Origin: Paraburkholderia phosphatilytica
GTDB taxonomy: Bacteria > Pseudomonadota > Gammaproteobacteria > Burkholderiales > Burkholderiaceae
Assembly: GCF_003443895.1 (NCBI RefSeq)
Contig: NZ_QQOA01000029.1
Location: forward strand, 35,019-99,018
Length of the DNA stretch: 64,000 bases
Reading direction: 5' to 3'
Within the stretch, counting starts at the first letter, position 1, and every line of letters begins with the position of its first letter. The notes beneath the pieces were generated by a model. The model had not been told where the DNA came from. It worked only from the letters and a program-made list of their open reading frames with translations, and searched no databases. The translations under genes and the position numbers were made by a program. Of this stretch, positions 16,798-25,455 are shown piece after piece.

Positions 16798-18351
16798 TCA
16801 GCCCCCGGCCGCCGCGACGCCTGGATTGCGCGGCCGGCCTTCGCCGGCGTCGGTTTCGATCGCCTGAATGACGGTATCGAAGAGCGCCGGCTTCACGAGG
16901 TGATGATCGAAGCCGGCCTCTTTCGTCTGACGACGGTCGCTTTCCTGGCCGTAGCCCGTCAGCGCAATCAGCAACGCGCCCGCAGTGGACGGCTGCGCGC
17001 GCAACGCCCGCGCGACGCCATAACCGTCGAGCCCCGGCAGACCGATATCGAGAATCACCACTTCCGGCGCGAACTCAGCCGCAGCGGTCACCGCGCTCGG
17101 TCCGTCGAACGCGACGCGCACGTCGTGCCCCATCGTCTCGAGCAGGATCGACATCGACAGCGCGCCGTCCTCGCTGTCGTCCGCGATCAGCACGCGGCGC
17201 GCGCCCTTCGACTCGCCGGCCGCCGGCGCGAGTTCGCCAGCGGACGAGGTCTCTTCGTCGAACACCGGCAGCACGACCGAAAACTCCGAGCCGCGGCCGG
17301 TGCCTTCGGACTGCGCGCCGACCGAACCGCCGTGCAGCTCGGTCAGCGTCTTCACGAGCGACAGCCCGATGCCGAGCCCGCCCTCCGAGCGCGCCACCGC
17401 ATCCTGCGACTGCATGAACAGGTTGAACACGTCCGGTAGTTCGCTCTCCGGAATACCGATGCCGTTGTCGCGCACGCTGATCTTCACGTTGCCGTCGACG
17501 ATCCCCACGTCAAGCTCGATCGCGCCGCCCTCGGGCGTGTACTTCGCCGAGTTCGACAGCAGGTTCGCGACGATCTGCGCGACGCGGATGCCGTCGCCGC
17601 GCACGATGCAGCGGCCGTCGGGCACGCGCACCGTCAGCGTGTGATGCTTGTCGTCGATCATCGGCCGGCTCGCTTCGACAGCCGTCGCGATCGCCGCCGC
17701 CACATCCACGTTTTCCATCTTCAGCGCGATCTTGCCGTGCGTGATACGCGACACGTCGAGCAGATCGTCGACGAGCCGGCTCAGATGCGCGACCTGGCGG
17801 ATCACGATCATCCGCGCTTCGTCGATGCGCGCCTCGCTCGTGTGGTACTTCGGGTCCATCAGCTCGACTGCGTTGCGGATCGGCGCGAGCGGATTACGCA
17901 GCTCGTGCGCGAGCATCGCAAGGAACTGGTTCTTGCGACGGTCGGCTTCGCGGAGTGCATCTTCGGCGCGGCGCAGGCGCAGCAGCGCGCGCACGTTCGC
18001 GACAAGTTCGGCTGGCTCGATCGGCTCGGTCAGATAACTATCCGCGCCACCGTCGAGCGCGCGCACCTTGTCCAGCGTCTGCACGGCCGCGGCCGACGTC
18101 TGCAGCACGAGCGTCGAGCTCGTCAGCGGATCGCTCTTCAGCTGCTTGCAGACATCGATGCCGCTGATGTCGGGCAGCTTCACGTCGAGCAGCACCAGCG
18201 CGGGCCGATGCTCGCGGATCTGGTCGAGCGCGCCCTGGCCGGTCGCCGCCTCGATCACCTCGAAGCCCGCGTGAACCAGCACGCGCGTCTTCGCATAGCG
18301 GGCGCCGTCGTTGTCGTCGACGTTAAGAATGAGCGCGGCAGGCGGCGTCAT
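16798..18351 (-). CDS. Hybrid histidine kinase (REC-HisKA-HATPase-REC)
   Basis: A 517-residue cytoplasmic signalling protein, last gene of the stressosome operon. The domains in order are: receiver 1 (residues about 5-125, LVLLDVKLPDISGIDVCKQL), a HisKA dimerisation domain with the H-box LAMLAHELRNPLAPIRNAVE near residue 150, an ATPase domain (N-box QIVANLLSNSAKYTPEGG, G1 VRDNGIGIPESELPD), and receiver 2 (residues about 390-510, VVILDIGLPGLDGYG). There is no membrane segment, so the input is internal, probably through receiver 1. The ATG ends at 18351 and overlaps the previous gene by four bases. It may be the phosphorelay output of the stressosome. No DNA-binding domain is present. Confidence 0.9.
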   Translation of the reverse strand: MTPPAALILNVDDNDGARYAKTRVLVHAGFEVIEAATGQGALDQIREHRPALVLLDVKLPDISGIDVCKQLKSDPLTSSTLVLQTSAAAVQTLDKVRALDGGADSYLTEPIEPAELVANVRALLRLRRAEDALREADRRKNQFLAMLAHELRNPLAPIRNAVELMDPKYHTSEARIDEARMIVIRQVAHLSRLVDDLLDVSRITHGKIALKMENVDVAAAIATAVEASRPMIDDKHHTLTVRVPDGRCIVRGDGIRVAQIVANLLSNSAKYTPEGGAIELDVGIVDGNVKISVRDNGIGIPESELPDVFNLFMQSQDAVARSEGGLGIGLSLVKTLTELHGGSVGAQSEGTGRGSEFSVVLPVFDEETSSAGELAPAAGESKGARRVLIADDSEDGALSMSILLETMGHDVRVAFDGPSAVTAAAEFAPEVVILDIGLPGLDGYGVARALRAQPSTAGALLIALTGYGQESDRRQTKEAGFDHHLVKPALFDTVIQAIETDAGEGRPRNPGVAAAGG

Positions 18352-19856
18352 ACGGTTCCTCCAGTGCGCGGCCGCGAACCCGCGGACCGCTCGCCGCCCT
18401 CGCGGCCCGCGCTCTCTTCCACGCTCGGGTCTGTGCCTCGATCCCGCTCCTGCGGCAGCTCGCCCGGCATCAGCCCGGCGACGAGTCCCGTCACGTGCTC
18501 CGCGTCGAGCCGCACGGGCAGCGTGGCGTAGAACGTCGAACCCTTGCCGGGCTCGCTCTCCACGCCGACATAGCCGCCCAGCAGCGCGCCGAGCTTGCGG
18601 CACAGCGGCAGGCCGAGCCCCGTTCCCTTCACGCGGTGCTGCAGGCGGTTCTGCACCTGCGCGAACTCTTCGAATATCACCTGTTGGTGCTCCTGTGCGA
18701 TACCGATGCCGGTGTCCGCGACGAAAAACGTGATCTGCTCGCCATCCGGCTCGAGCCGCGCGCCGACGCGGATCTCGCCGCGCTCGGTGAACTTCAGCGC
18801 GTTCGATACGAAGTTGCGCAGGATCTGCGTGACCTTCGCCTCGTCGGTGTAGACCGGCGGCAGGCCGGGCGTGTCGTCGAAATGCAGCTTCACGGCAGGA
18901 TCGGTCAAAAGCGGCGTCAGCATCGTGCGCAAGGCCGCAAACAGCCCCGCCGCCTCGAACCGCACCGGCAGCACCTCGGTGCGGCCCGCTTCGATCTTCG
19001 CGAGGTCGAGCAGGTCGTTGACGATCTCCGTCAGGTCTTCCGCCGACTGCCGGATCAGCGCGACCTGGCGCTCCTGCTCGGTGTTCAGGTCGCCGTCGAG
19101 CCGGTTCAGCAGCAGGTTCGCGAGCGCGCGGATCGACGACAGCGGCGTACGCAGCTCGTGGCTCATGTTCGACAGGAAGTGCGACTTCATCGCGTCGGCG
19201 CGGCGCAGTTCTTCCGCGCGCTCGTCGAGTTCCGCGTACAGCGCGACCACGCCGCGATTGGTCGCCTCGAGTTCGCCCGTCAGCTGCGCGAGCTCGTCCT
19301 GGCGGTCGCGCAGTTCGGACAGCGTGGTCAGCAGCTCGCGGTTCTGCTGCGCGATTTCGTCGTACGAACGCGGATTGCCCGCGCCGTCGCGCGGCACCGC
19401 CATCAGGCCGCCGGAAATGCGGTCGAGGTCGCGCGGGCCGAGCACCGGCGCGTCCGGCGGCAGCACGCGCGCCATCGCGACCGTTGTGCCCTGCGGCGAC
19501 GACTCGATCTCGCAGCGGTCCATCAGACGGCGCGAGCCCGCGATGCCGAGGCCCATCCCGGTGGTCGAGCGCCACGTGCCGTCGAGCACCGCTTCGAGAT
19601 CGCGGATGCCGGGGCCGCGGTCGGTGACGTCGATCAGAAAGGTCTGCGGCTTCGTCGTCGCGTCGAACGCGAACGACACTTCGCCGCCGTGCGCGTAGTC
19701 GAACGCGTTGCGGGCAATCTCCGACACCGCGCTCGCGATACGGGTCTGGTCGAGCGTCGAAAAGCCGAGGCCCGCCGCGAGGTCGCGCGCGCGCCGGCGG
19801 GCCGCGACCACGTCGGCCTCGCTGTCGAGCCGCAGGCGAAGCATGCGTGTACTCAT
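18348..19856 (-). CDS. Histidine kinase with an N-terminal RsbT-like ATPase domain
   Basis: A 502-residue chimera. Residues about 1-135 form an RsbT-type serine-kinase/anti-sigma-factor ATPase fold (SAVSEIARNAFDYAHGGEVS, TDRGPGIRDLEAVLDG, TGMGLGIAGSRRLMDRCEIE). A coiled-coil linker covers residues about 180-225. A conventional histidine kinase follows, with H-box SHFLSNMSHELRTPLSSI, N-box RNFVSNALKFTERGEI and VKGTGLGLPLCRKLGALLGG. The start overlaps the upstream gene by four bases (ATGA), and the stop overlaps the next start likewise, which indicates translational coupling. The design suggests that release of an RsbT-like domain from the stressosome could switch kinase activity directly. It has no membrane segment. 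Confidence 0.88.
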   Translation of the reverse strand: MSTRMLRLRLDSEADVVAARRRARDLAAGLGFSTLDQTRIASAVSEIARNAFDYAHGGEVSFAFDATTKPQTFLIDVTDRGPGIRDLEAVLDGTWRSTTGMGLGIAGSRRLMDRCEIESSPQGTTVAMARVLPPDAPVLGPRDLDRISGGLMAVPRDGAGNPRSYDEIAQQNRELLTTLSELRDRQDELAQLTGELEATNRGVVALYAELDERAEELRRADAMKSHFLSNMSHELRTPLSSIRALANLLLNRLDGDLNTEQERQVALIRQSAEDLTEIVNDLLDLAKIEAGRTEVLPVRFEAAGLFAALRTMLTPLLTDPAVKLHFDDTPGLPPVYTDEAKVTQILRNFVSNALKFTERGEIRVGARLEPDGEQITFFVADTGIGIAQEHQQVIFEEFAQVQNRLQHRVKGTGLGLPLCRKLGALLGGYVGVESEPGKGSTFYATLPVRLDAEHVTGLVAGLMPGELPQERDRGTDPSVEESAGREGGERSAGSRPRTGGTV

Positions 19857-21043
19857 GAGTGGAGCGCCTGCGCGGTGTCCGACTTGATGACGACGACCGT
19901 CGCATCGTCGCGGCGCCGGCAGAAATCGCGGTACAGCACGGTGGCGATCATGACTGCGGGCTGCAGCATGAGACCCGGATAGGCCGACAGATCCCAGCGC
20001 GTACCGATGCCGTCCGAATGCAGCACCAGCATCGCGTCGCGCGGCCAGTTCGATTCGAATTCCTGCGCGTCGCGCATCGTATGACCGACGATGCCGTTGC
20101 GCGACACCAGTTGCCAGCTGTCGCGCCGCCCGCTCGCGGCTGCGGGCGAATTCGCCAGCGACGACACGGAGCCGGCCGGCGCGATACCCGCGAGCCGCGA
20201 CGCCGGTGTGCCGGCCGCATGGTTCGCGACGAGCGCGGGCCGCTCGATGCCGTACGCGACCGCCGAGATATTGCCGGTGCCGGAAAACGACAGCCGTCCA
20301 CGCGAGAAGTCGAAGCGCGCGATTGCAACCGCCGCGCCGCGCGTGGCATGCAGCGCCGCATGCGCGACGCCCATCAGCGAGCCGGGCGAGCGACCCGCGC
20401 GCCGCCGTACCGCATCGATCGCCGTCGACGACGCGACGTGCGCGTCGGGCCCATGGCCAAGCCCATCGGCCACCACGACCGTGAGCCCGTCCTGGTCCGA
20501 CTCGATACCCCACGCGTCGCCGCTCACCTCTTCGCCCGGCAGCGACGTGCACACCCCGCCGATGTCGATGCCCGACGCCGCGGCGGCGCGCGGCAGATCG
20601 CTGCGGCCGCGGGTGCGCACCACCGCGCGCAGCACCGTGCCGAGCCGCGGCTGCGACCAGATCGACAGTTCTTCGGAGAGACGCCGGATCGCGCCGAGCC
20701 CGGTGCCCGGCGTGCCGGCGGTGGAGCGGCCGTCGGAGAACGCGCCGTACACGTCGGCGATGCCCTGGCCGCTATCGATCGCGAGCATCTCGACGCCCGC
20801 GGGCAGACCGTGGCGCTCGTCGGGCGGCAGCACGCGCACCAGCAGTTCGCCGTGCTGCGCATGCTTGAGCACGTTGGTCGACGCTTCCGTGACGACGAGC
20901 GCGAGCCGCCCGAGATCCGTCTCGTCGAGCGCGATCGCGCGCCCCGCCTCGTTCGCGCCGCGCCGCGCGAACGCGACGCTGCTCGTGTCGGTGAGGTCGA
21001 ACGAGCGATGGGTGCTGCGCAGCCCGCTCAGCGAACTTTCCAT
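19853..21043 (-). CDS. RsbT-RsbX fusion: ATPase domain plus SpoIIE-type phosphatase
   Basis: A 396-residue protein with two stressosome functions in one chain. Residues about 1-140 are an RsbT/RsbW-type ATPase domain (LVVTEASTNVLKHAQHGELL, IDSGQGIADVYGAFSDG, GTGLGAIRRLSEEL). Residues about 160-395 form a PP2C-like SpoIIE/RsbX phosphatase domain (EEVSGDAWGIESDQDGLTVV, VADGLGHGPDAHVAS, LVLHSDGIGTRWDLSAY) with the acidic metal ligands in place. In Bacillus, RsbX dephosphorylates RsbR and RsbS and so resets the stressosome. This is its likely role here. The start overlaps the end of the RsbT gene by 16 bases. Confidence 0.88.
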   Translation of the reverse strand: MESSLSGLRSTHRSFDLTDTSSVAFARRGANEAGRAIALDETDLGRLALVVTEASTNVLKHAQHGELLVRVLPPDERHGLPAGVEMLAIDSGQGIADVYGAFSDGRSTAGTPGTGLGAIRRLSEELSIWSQPRLGTVLRAVVRTRGRSDLPRAAAASGIDIGGVCTSLPGEEVSGDAWGIESDQDGLTVVVADGLGHGPDAHVASSTAIDAVRRRAGRSPGSLMGVAHAALHATRGAAVAIARFDFSRGRLSFSGTGNISAVAYGIERPALVANHAAGTPASRLAGIAPAGSVSSLANSPAAASGRRDSWQLVSRNGIVGHTMRDAQEFESNWPRDAMLVLHSDGIGTRWDLSAYPGLMLQPAVMIATVLYRDFCRRRDDATVVVIKSDTAQALHS

Positions 21044-21465
21044 TTCGTGATCGATACCGTTGTACCCTGGCCCGGCGTGGACTGGATATCAAATTCGTCG
21101 CACAGGCGCCGCGCGCCCCCCAGACCGAGTCCGAGGCCGCCGCCGCTCGTGTAGCCGTCCGTCAGCGCGCGCTCGATGTCGGCAATGCCCGCGCCCTGAT
21201 CGATGAACCTCAGGCGCAGCCCGGTACGAATGCCGTTCGTGACGATCGACATCCGCGCGTCGCCACCGCCGCCGTACTGAAGCGTGTTGCGTGCCAGCTC
21301 GCTCGCGGCCGTCACGAACTTCGTCTGGTCGACGAGCGAAAAGCCCTGCGCGATGGCGTGGTCGCGCACGATCTGCCGCAGCCGCACGATTTCCTCATCC
21401 GAACGCAGACCGACTTCGATCGCCAGCGTTTCCGTTACGTCGAGTGGGGTCATGATGAACGACAC
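21028..21465 (-). CDS. rsbT: RsbT-type serine/threonine kinase
   Basis: A 145-residue switch kinase of the GHKL ATPase fold. RsbT is held in the stressosome and phosphorylates the STAS domains of RsbR and RsbS after stress, then leaves the complex to activate a partner. Motifs present are the N-box AASELARNTLQYGGGGDA, G1 IDQGAGIADIERAL, and a glycine-rich lid SGGGLGLGLGGARRL. The gene starts five bases before the end of the rsbS gene region and overlaps the downstream RsbT-RsbX gene. No rsbU or sigB is found in the window, so its target must be something else, probably the neighbouring kinases. Confidence 0.92.
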   Translation of the reverse strand: MSFIMTPLDVTETLAIEVGLRSDEEIVRLRQIVRDHAIAQGFSLVDQTKFVTAASELARNTLQYGGGGDARMSIVTNGIRTGLRLRFIDQGAGIADIERALTDGYTSGGGLGLGLGGARRLCDEFDIQSTPGQGTTVSITKWKVR

Positions 21466-21470
21466 CCCGG

Positions 21471-21827
21471 TCAGCGCCGCCGCTGCCGCAGCAACGCCAT
21501 GCCCTTCTCGACGTTGAGCGCCGTGCGCACGCCGGTCAGCGTGAGCCCCAGCTCGACGAGCGTGATCGCCACCGACGGCTGCATGCCGACCACCACGGTC
21601 TGCGCATCGAGCACGGTGGCCATCGCCGCGGTGTTGCTGATCATGCGGCCGATGAACGAATCGACCACGTCGAGCGCCGAGATGTCGATCAGTACGCCTT
21701 TCGCGGATTCCTTCACGATACGCGCAGTCAGGTCATCCTGCAGCGCCATTGCGAGCCGGTCGTGCATGTCGACCTGAATCGCGACGATCAGACAGTCGCC
21801 CATACGCAGGATTGGAATGCGTTCCAT
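21471..21827 (-). CDS. rsbS: RsbS stressosome scaffold protein (STAS domain)
   Basis: A 118-residue single STAS domain. RsbS and RsbR co-assemble into the 1.8-MDa stressosome that traps RsbT. The conserved stretch DISALDVVDSFIGRM contains the serine equivalent to the phosphorylated Ser59 of B. subtilis RsbS. The N-terminus IPILRMGDCLIVAIQVDMHD is also characteristic. It lies between rsbR and rsbT in the canonical order, 12 bases from rsbR and five bases from rsbT. Confidence 0.93.
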   Translation of the reverse strand: MERIPILRMGDCLIVAIQVDMHDRLAMALQDDLTARIVKESAKGVLIDISALDVVDSFIGRMISNTAAMATVLDAQTVVVGMQPSVAITLVELGLTLTGVRTALNVEKGMALLRQRRR

Positions 21828-21839
21828 CGCGCGCTCCTC

Positions 21840-22706
21840 TCAATCCTTGTGCGATGCGATCGTGACGCTCGAGCCGCTGCGTTGCAGCGCGATCACGAAG
21901 GCGTCGGCGAGCGTCGATTTGGTCGTGACGTTGGTGAGGTCCACGCCCAGATGCACGATGGTCTGCGCGATCTGCGGACGGATGCCGCTGATCAGGCAGT
22001 CGGCGCCCATCAGGCGCGCCGCCGCGACCGTCTTCAGCAGATGCTGCGCGACGAGCGTATCCACCGTGGGCACGCCGGTGATATCGATGATCGCGATGCC
22101 CGCGCCGGTCTCGACGATCTTCTGCAGCAGGCTCTCCATCACGACCTGGGTGCGGGCGGAATCCAGCGTGCCGATCAGCGGCAGCGCGAGAATGCCTTCC
22201 CACAGCCGCACGACCGGCGTGGACAGTTCGAGCAGTTCTTCCTGCTGGCGCGCGATGATCGCTTCGCGGCTGCGCTGGAACACTTCCGTCGTGTACAGAC
22301 CGAGCGCATCGAGCAGCAGGTTCACGGCCCAGCTCATGTCGGCGAGCTGCGCGGGATCGTGCCCGAGGTCGTCGCGCAGCCGCGTATAGAGCGGCTGCTT
22401 CATCGAAAACACGAAGGTGGCCGTTTCCACCGGCGTGAAACCCTGGCGCGCGCGATGCGCTGACATGTCCGCGAGGAACGTGCGCACCGGCTCCCATTCG
22501 GGACGGCCGGCATCGAGCGTATCGCTCTTCTGCAACGCGTCGATGAAGCTGCTCAGGAAGTTGCGGAACTGCTCGCGCATCTCGCCTTCCGTCGTCAGAC
22601 CGCGGCGCAGCGCAATCGCGAGATGCTGGTTCAGCCAGTCTTCCAGCAGTGCGTCACGATGACGTGACAGCACATCGACGAGGACAGCGCCGTTCTGTGA
22701 ATTCAT
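21840..22706 (-). CDS. rsbR: RsbR-type stressosome sensor (N-terminal sensor + STAS)
   Basis: A 288-residue protein and the first gene of the stressosome operon. Residues about 1-160 form an all-helical RsbR-type N-terminal domain (RHRDALLEDWLNQHLAIALR, ADMSAHRARQGFTPVETATF). Residues about 165-285 form a STAS domain with IDITGVPTVDTLVAQHLLKT, where the threonine matches the Thr205 phosphosite of B. subtilis RsbR. The N-terminal sensory turret decides the stimulus. It resembles the RsbRD-like helical type more than the globin-like type, and I see no heme or flavin motif. GGAG five bases before the ATG at 22706 fixes the start. Confidence 0.9.
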   Translation of the reverse strand: MNSQNGAVLVDVLSRHRDALLEDWLNQHLAIALRRGLTTEGEMREQFRNFLSSFIDALQKSDTLDAGRPEWEPVRTFLADMSAHRARQGFTPVETATFVFSMKQPLYTRLRDDLGHDPAQLADMSWAVNLLLDALGLYTTEVFQRSREAIIARQQEELLELSTPVVRLWEGILALPLIGTLDSARTQVVMESLLQKIVETGAGIAIIDITGVPTVDTLVAQHLLKTVAAARLMGADCLISGIRPQIAQTIVHLGVDLTNVTTKSTLADAFVIALQRSGSSVTIASHKD

Positions 22707-23015
22707 GAGGTCTCCGGACAGGGAAGAGATGTAAATATTGCTCGAATCCGCAACCTTTCTGATGGCTGCGTGGCACCTGCCAGCAATGCTTACCGTATGT
22801 GGCGCGGCTTTCACGGGCTTGCTGTGCGACGCGCTTAGCGCATCGATATTACAGGCAGGCCGCCGGTTCCAGGTGAAAATCGGGCACGACCTGAGGCGTC
22901 CTTCGGTCGAGCCCGCAAGGCTTGCGAACTGTTTCAAACGACCGCCGAACCCGGGCGCGTGGCAAGCGGTCCAAACGCGCATTCGTCTCTCGCTGCCTTC
23001 GCGCATTCTTCGCCC
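22707..23015. other. Divergent promoter region of rsbR and the cls-like gene
   Basis: About 310 bases with no gene. It carries the start signals of the stressosome operon to the left and the phospholipase D-family gene to the right. An in-frame GTG at 22959 could extend the latter, but the composition upstream of 23016 is not protein-like. Confidence 0.5.
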
Positions 23016-24278
23016 ATGCTGACCGTTGTGCTCACCGCCATCGCGACGCTCGTCGTCGTGCTCGTCATCGCCAATCTGTCGAGCGGCGAGAAGAAGATCG
23101 CGCACAAGATCCAGCGTCTCTATCCGAGCGACAGTCAGCAGTTCCTCCGTTCGATGGGGCTGCTGCTCGGACCGCCTGTCGTGAGCGGCAATCGCTTCGA
23201 GGTGCTCGTCAACGGCGACGCAATCTTTCCGTCGATGCTCGACGCGATACGCGGCGCGCGAAACACGATCACGTTCGAGACGTTCATCTACTGGTCCGGC
23301 GAGATCGGCGAGCAGTTCGCGGTGGCGCTTTCGTCGAAGGCGCGCGAGGGCGTCGCGGTGCACGTGCTGCTCGACTGGGTCGGCTCGACGAAGATGGACC
23401 CGCGCTATCTGCGCATGCTCGAAGACGGCGGCGCGCAGGTGTTCCGCTATCACCGTCCGCACTGGACCGGCCTTGGACGGATGAACGACCGCACGCACCG
23501 CAAGCTGCTCGTCGTCGACGGACGGATCGGCTTCACGGGCGGTGTGGGCATCGCGCCGGAATGGACGGGACACGCGCAGGACGACCAGCACTGGCGCGAC
23601 ACGCATTTCCGCGTGGAGGGGCCCGTGGTCGGCCACATGCAGGCCGTGTTCATGGACAACTGGATCAAGACGAGCGGCAACGTGCTGCACGGGCCCGACT
23701 ACTTCCCCGCGATCGATGCGGTGGGCGACGGCGTCGCGCACATGTTCAGCAGCTCGCCTTCCGGCGGCAGCGACGACATGCAGCTGATGTACCTGATGGC
23801 GATCACCGCGGCGACGCACAGCATCCACCTCGCGAGCGCGTACTTCGTGCCCGACCGGCTGACGGTCAACGCGCTCGTCGAAGCGGCGAAGCGCGGCGTG
23901 CGGATTCTCGTGATCACGCCCGGCAGGAAGATCGATACGCACACGGTGCGCGAGGCGTCGCGCGCGTCATGGGGCGCGCTGCTCGCGGCCGGCGTCGAGA
24001 TGCACGAATATCAGCCGACCATGTTCCACTGCAAGCTGCTGGTGGTCGACGAATATCTGGTGTCGGTCGGCTCGACGAACTTCGACAACCGCTCGTTCAA
24101 GCTCAACGACGAAGCAAACCTCAACATCTACGATCGCGACTTCGCGAAACAGCAGACCGCGATCTTCGACGACGACTTGCGCAAGTCGCGCCGCGTGACA
24201 CTGGAAGACTGGCAACGCAGGCCGTGGACGGAGAAGCTGGTCGACCGTATTGTGTCGGTGCTCGATCCGGAGTTGTGA
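23016..24278 (+). CDS. Cardiolipin synthase-like phospholipase D family protein
   Basis: A 420-residue membrane-anchored enzyme. Residues 1-22 form one hydrophobic anchor (MLTVVLTAIATLVVVLVIAN). Two catalytic HKD motifs follow, THRKLLVVDGRIGFTGG near residue 162 and FHCKLLVVDEYLVSVGSTN near residue 338. The spacing and the ending NFDNRSFKLNDEANLNIYD match ClsB/ClsC-like cardiolipin synthases, which join two phospholipids at the inner membrane. I prefer the ATG at 23016 because the predicted helix starts at once. A GTG at 22959 would add 19 polar residues. It converges on the valine operon. Confidence 0.85.
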   Translation: MLTVVLTAIATLVVVLVIANLSSGEKKIAHKIQRLYPSDSQQFLRSMGLLLGPPVVSGNRFEVLVNGDAIFPSMLDAIRGARNTITFETFIYWSGEIGEQFAVALSSKAREGVAVHVLLDWVGSTKMDPRYLRMLEDGGAQVFRYHRPHWTGLGRMNDRTHRKLLVVDGRIGFTGGVGIAPEWTGHAQDDQHWRDTHFRVEGPVVGHMQAVFMDNWIKTSGNVLHGPDYFPAIDAVGDGVAHMFSSSPSGGSDDMQLMYLMAITAATHSIHLASAYFVPDRLTVNALVEAAKRGVRILVITPGRKIDTHTVREASRASWGALLAAGVEMHEYQPTMFHCKLLVVDEYLVSVGSTNFDNRSFKLNDEANLNIYDRDFAKQQTAIFDDDLRKSRRVTLEDWQRRPWTEKLVDRIVSVLDPEL

Positions 24279-24294
24279 CGCGGCTCAGCCCTGC

Positions 24295-25455
24295 TTAGCC
24301 CTGCGCTCCCAGCCCCACCAGCGGATGCGTCTCCAGCTTCCACGGCGACGACAGAAAATGCCGCACGCGCTCCGGCCGCACTTCCGCGAGCGTCGCGGGC
24401 GCCCAGCGCGGTTTGCGATCGCGGTCGACGAGATGCGCGCGCACGCCTTCGCAGAAGTCGCCTTCCGCAATCACGCGCGTGACGATGCCAAGCTCCATCC
24501 GGAAGCAGTCCGCAAGCGTCATCTGCCGGCCTCGCAGCAACGCCTCGCGCGTCACGTACAACAGGGTCGGCGAATGCGCGAGCAGCGCGTCGAGCGTGTT
24601 CTGCAGCCATTGCCGCATCTCGCGCGGCGGATCGCGTTCCAGTTCCTGATGCAGCGTCGCGACGATCCGCTCGATGCCGTTGCGGCGATCGAAGTGACGC
24701 ATCACTGGCTGCACCAGCGCAGCGAGCGCCGCATGCGGCACGATGTTGCACGGCGGCTCGAACACCGCGCGCAACGACGCATGCACATCGCCTTCGGTCG
24801 GCATGCCGGCAAGCCGCTCTTCGAACGACGCGAGCCAGTGCGACGGTACGCACACGTCGGCGAGCTTGCAGAAGAGCGCATCGGCGCCCGACAGCGTGAC
24901 ACCCGTGAGCCCCGCGTACAGCGCGAGTTCCACCGGCAGCGCGCCAAGAAAATGCGTCGCGCCGACGTCGGGCAGCATGCCGATGCGGGTCTCCGGCATC
25001 GCGAGCTTCGTGCGTTCCGTCACGACGCGCAGCGATGCGCCCTGCCCGAGCCCCATGCCGCCGCCCATCACGATGCCGTCGAGCAGCGCGACGACGGGCT
25101 TCGGATACGTGTGCAACGCGTAGTCGAGCCGGTATTCGTCGACGAAGAACGGCTGCCATGAAGGATCGCGCTGCGTTGCGAGCCGATGCAGCGCGCGCAC
25201 GTCGCCGCCCGCGCAGAAGCCGCGCTCGCCCGCACCGCGCAGCACCAGCGCGACGATCGAAGCATCGTCGCGGCAGCGTTCGAGCAGCGCGGCGAGTTCG
25301 CGCACCATCGCATGAGACAACGCATTGAGCGCGGCAGGCCGGTTCAGCGTGACGATACCGACGCGATTGACGACGCGAAACAGCACCTCCGCTTCAGCGG
25401 GTGCAGGCGTGCCCACATCGACCGATGCAAGCGGCGGTTGTAGCACGGTGCTCAT
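24295..25455 (-). CDS. 3-hydroxyisobutyryl-CoA hydrolase
   Basis: A 386-residue crotonase-fold thioesterase that releases 3-hydroxyisobutyrate from its CoA ester in valine catabolism. The oxyanion-hole segments are RGAGERGFCAGGDVRALHRL and VALLDGIVMGGGMGLGQGAS. The MPETRIGMLPDVGATHFLG stretch holds the catalytic Glu and Asp typical of this subfamily. The C-terminal half (IVTRVIAEGDFCEGVRAHLV and DRDRKPRWAPATL) separates it from ordinary enoyl-CoA hydratases. It is the last gene of the valine operon and overlaps the preceding hydratase gene by four bases. Confidence 0.9.
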   Translation of the reverse strand: MSTVLQPPLASVDVGTPAPAEAEVLFRVVNRVGIVTLNRPAALNALSHAMVRELAALLERCRDDASIVALVLRGAGERGFCAGGDVRALHRLATQRDPSWQPFFVDEYRLDYALHTYPKPVVALLDGIVMGGGMGLGQGASLRVVTERTKLAMPETRIGMLPDVGATHFLGALPVELALYAGLTGVTLSGADALFCKLADVCVPSHWLASFEERLAGMPTEGDVHASLRAVFEPPCNIVPHAALAALVQPVMRHFDRRNGIERIVATLHQELERDPPREMRQWLQNTLDALLAHSPTLLYVTREALLRGRQMTLADCFRMELGIVTRVIAEGDFCEGVRAHLVDRDRKPRWAPATLAEVRPERVRHFLSSPWKLETHPLVGLGAQG

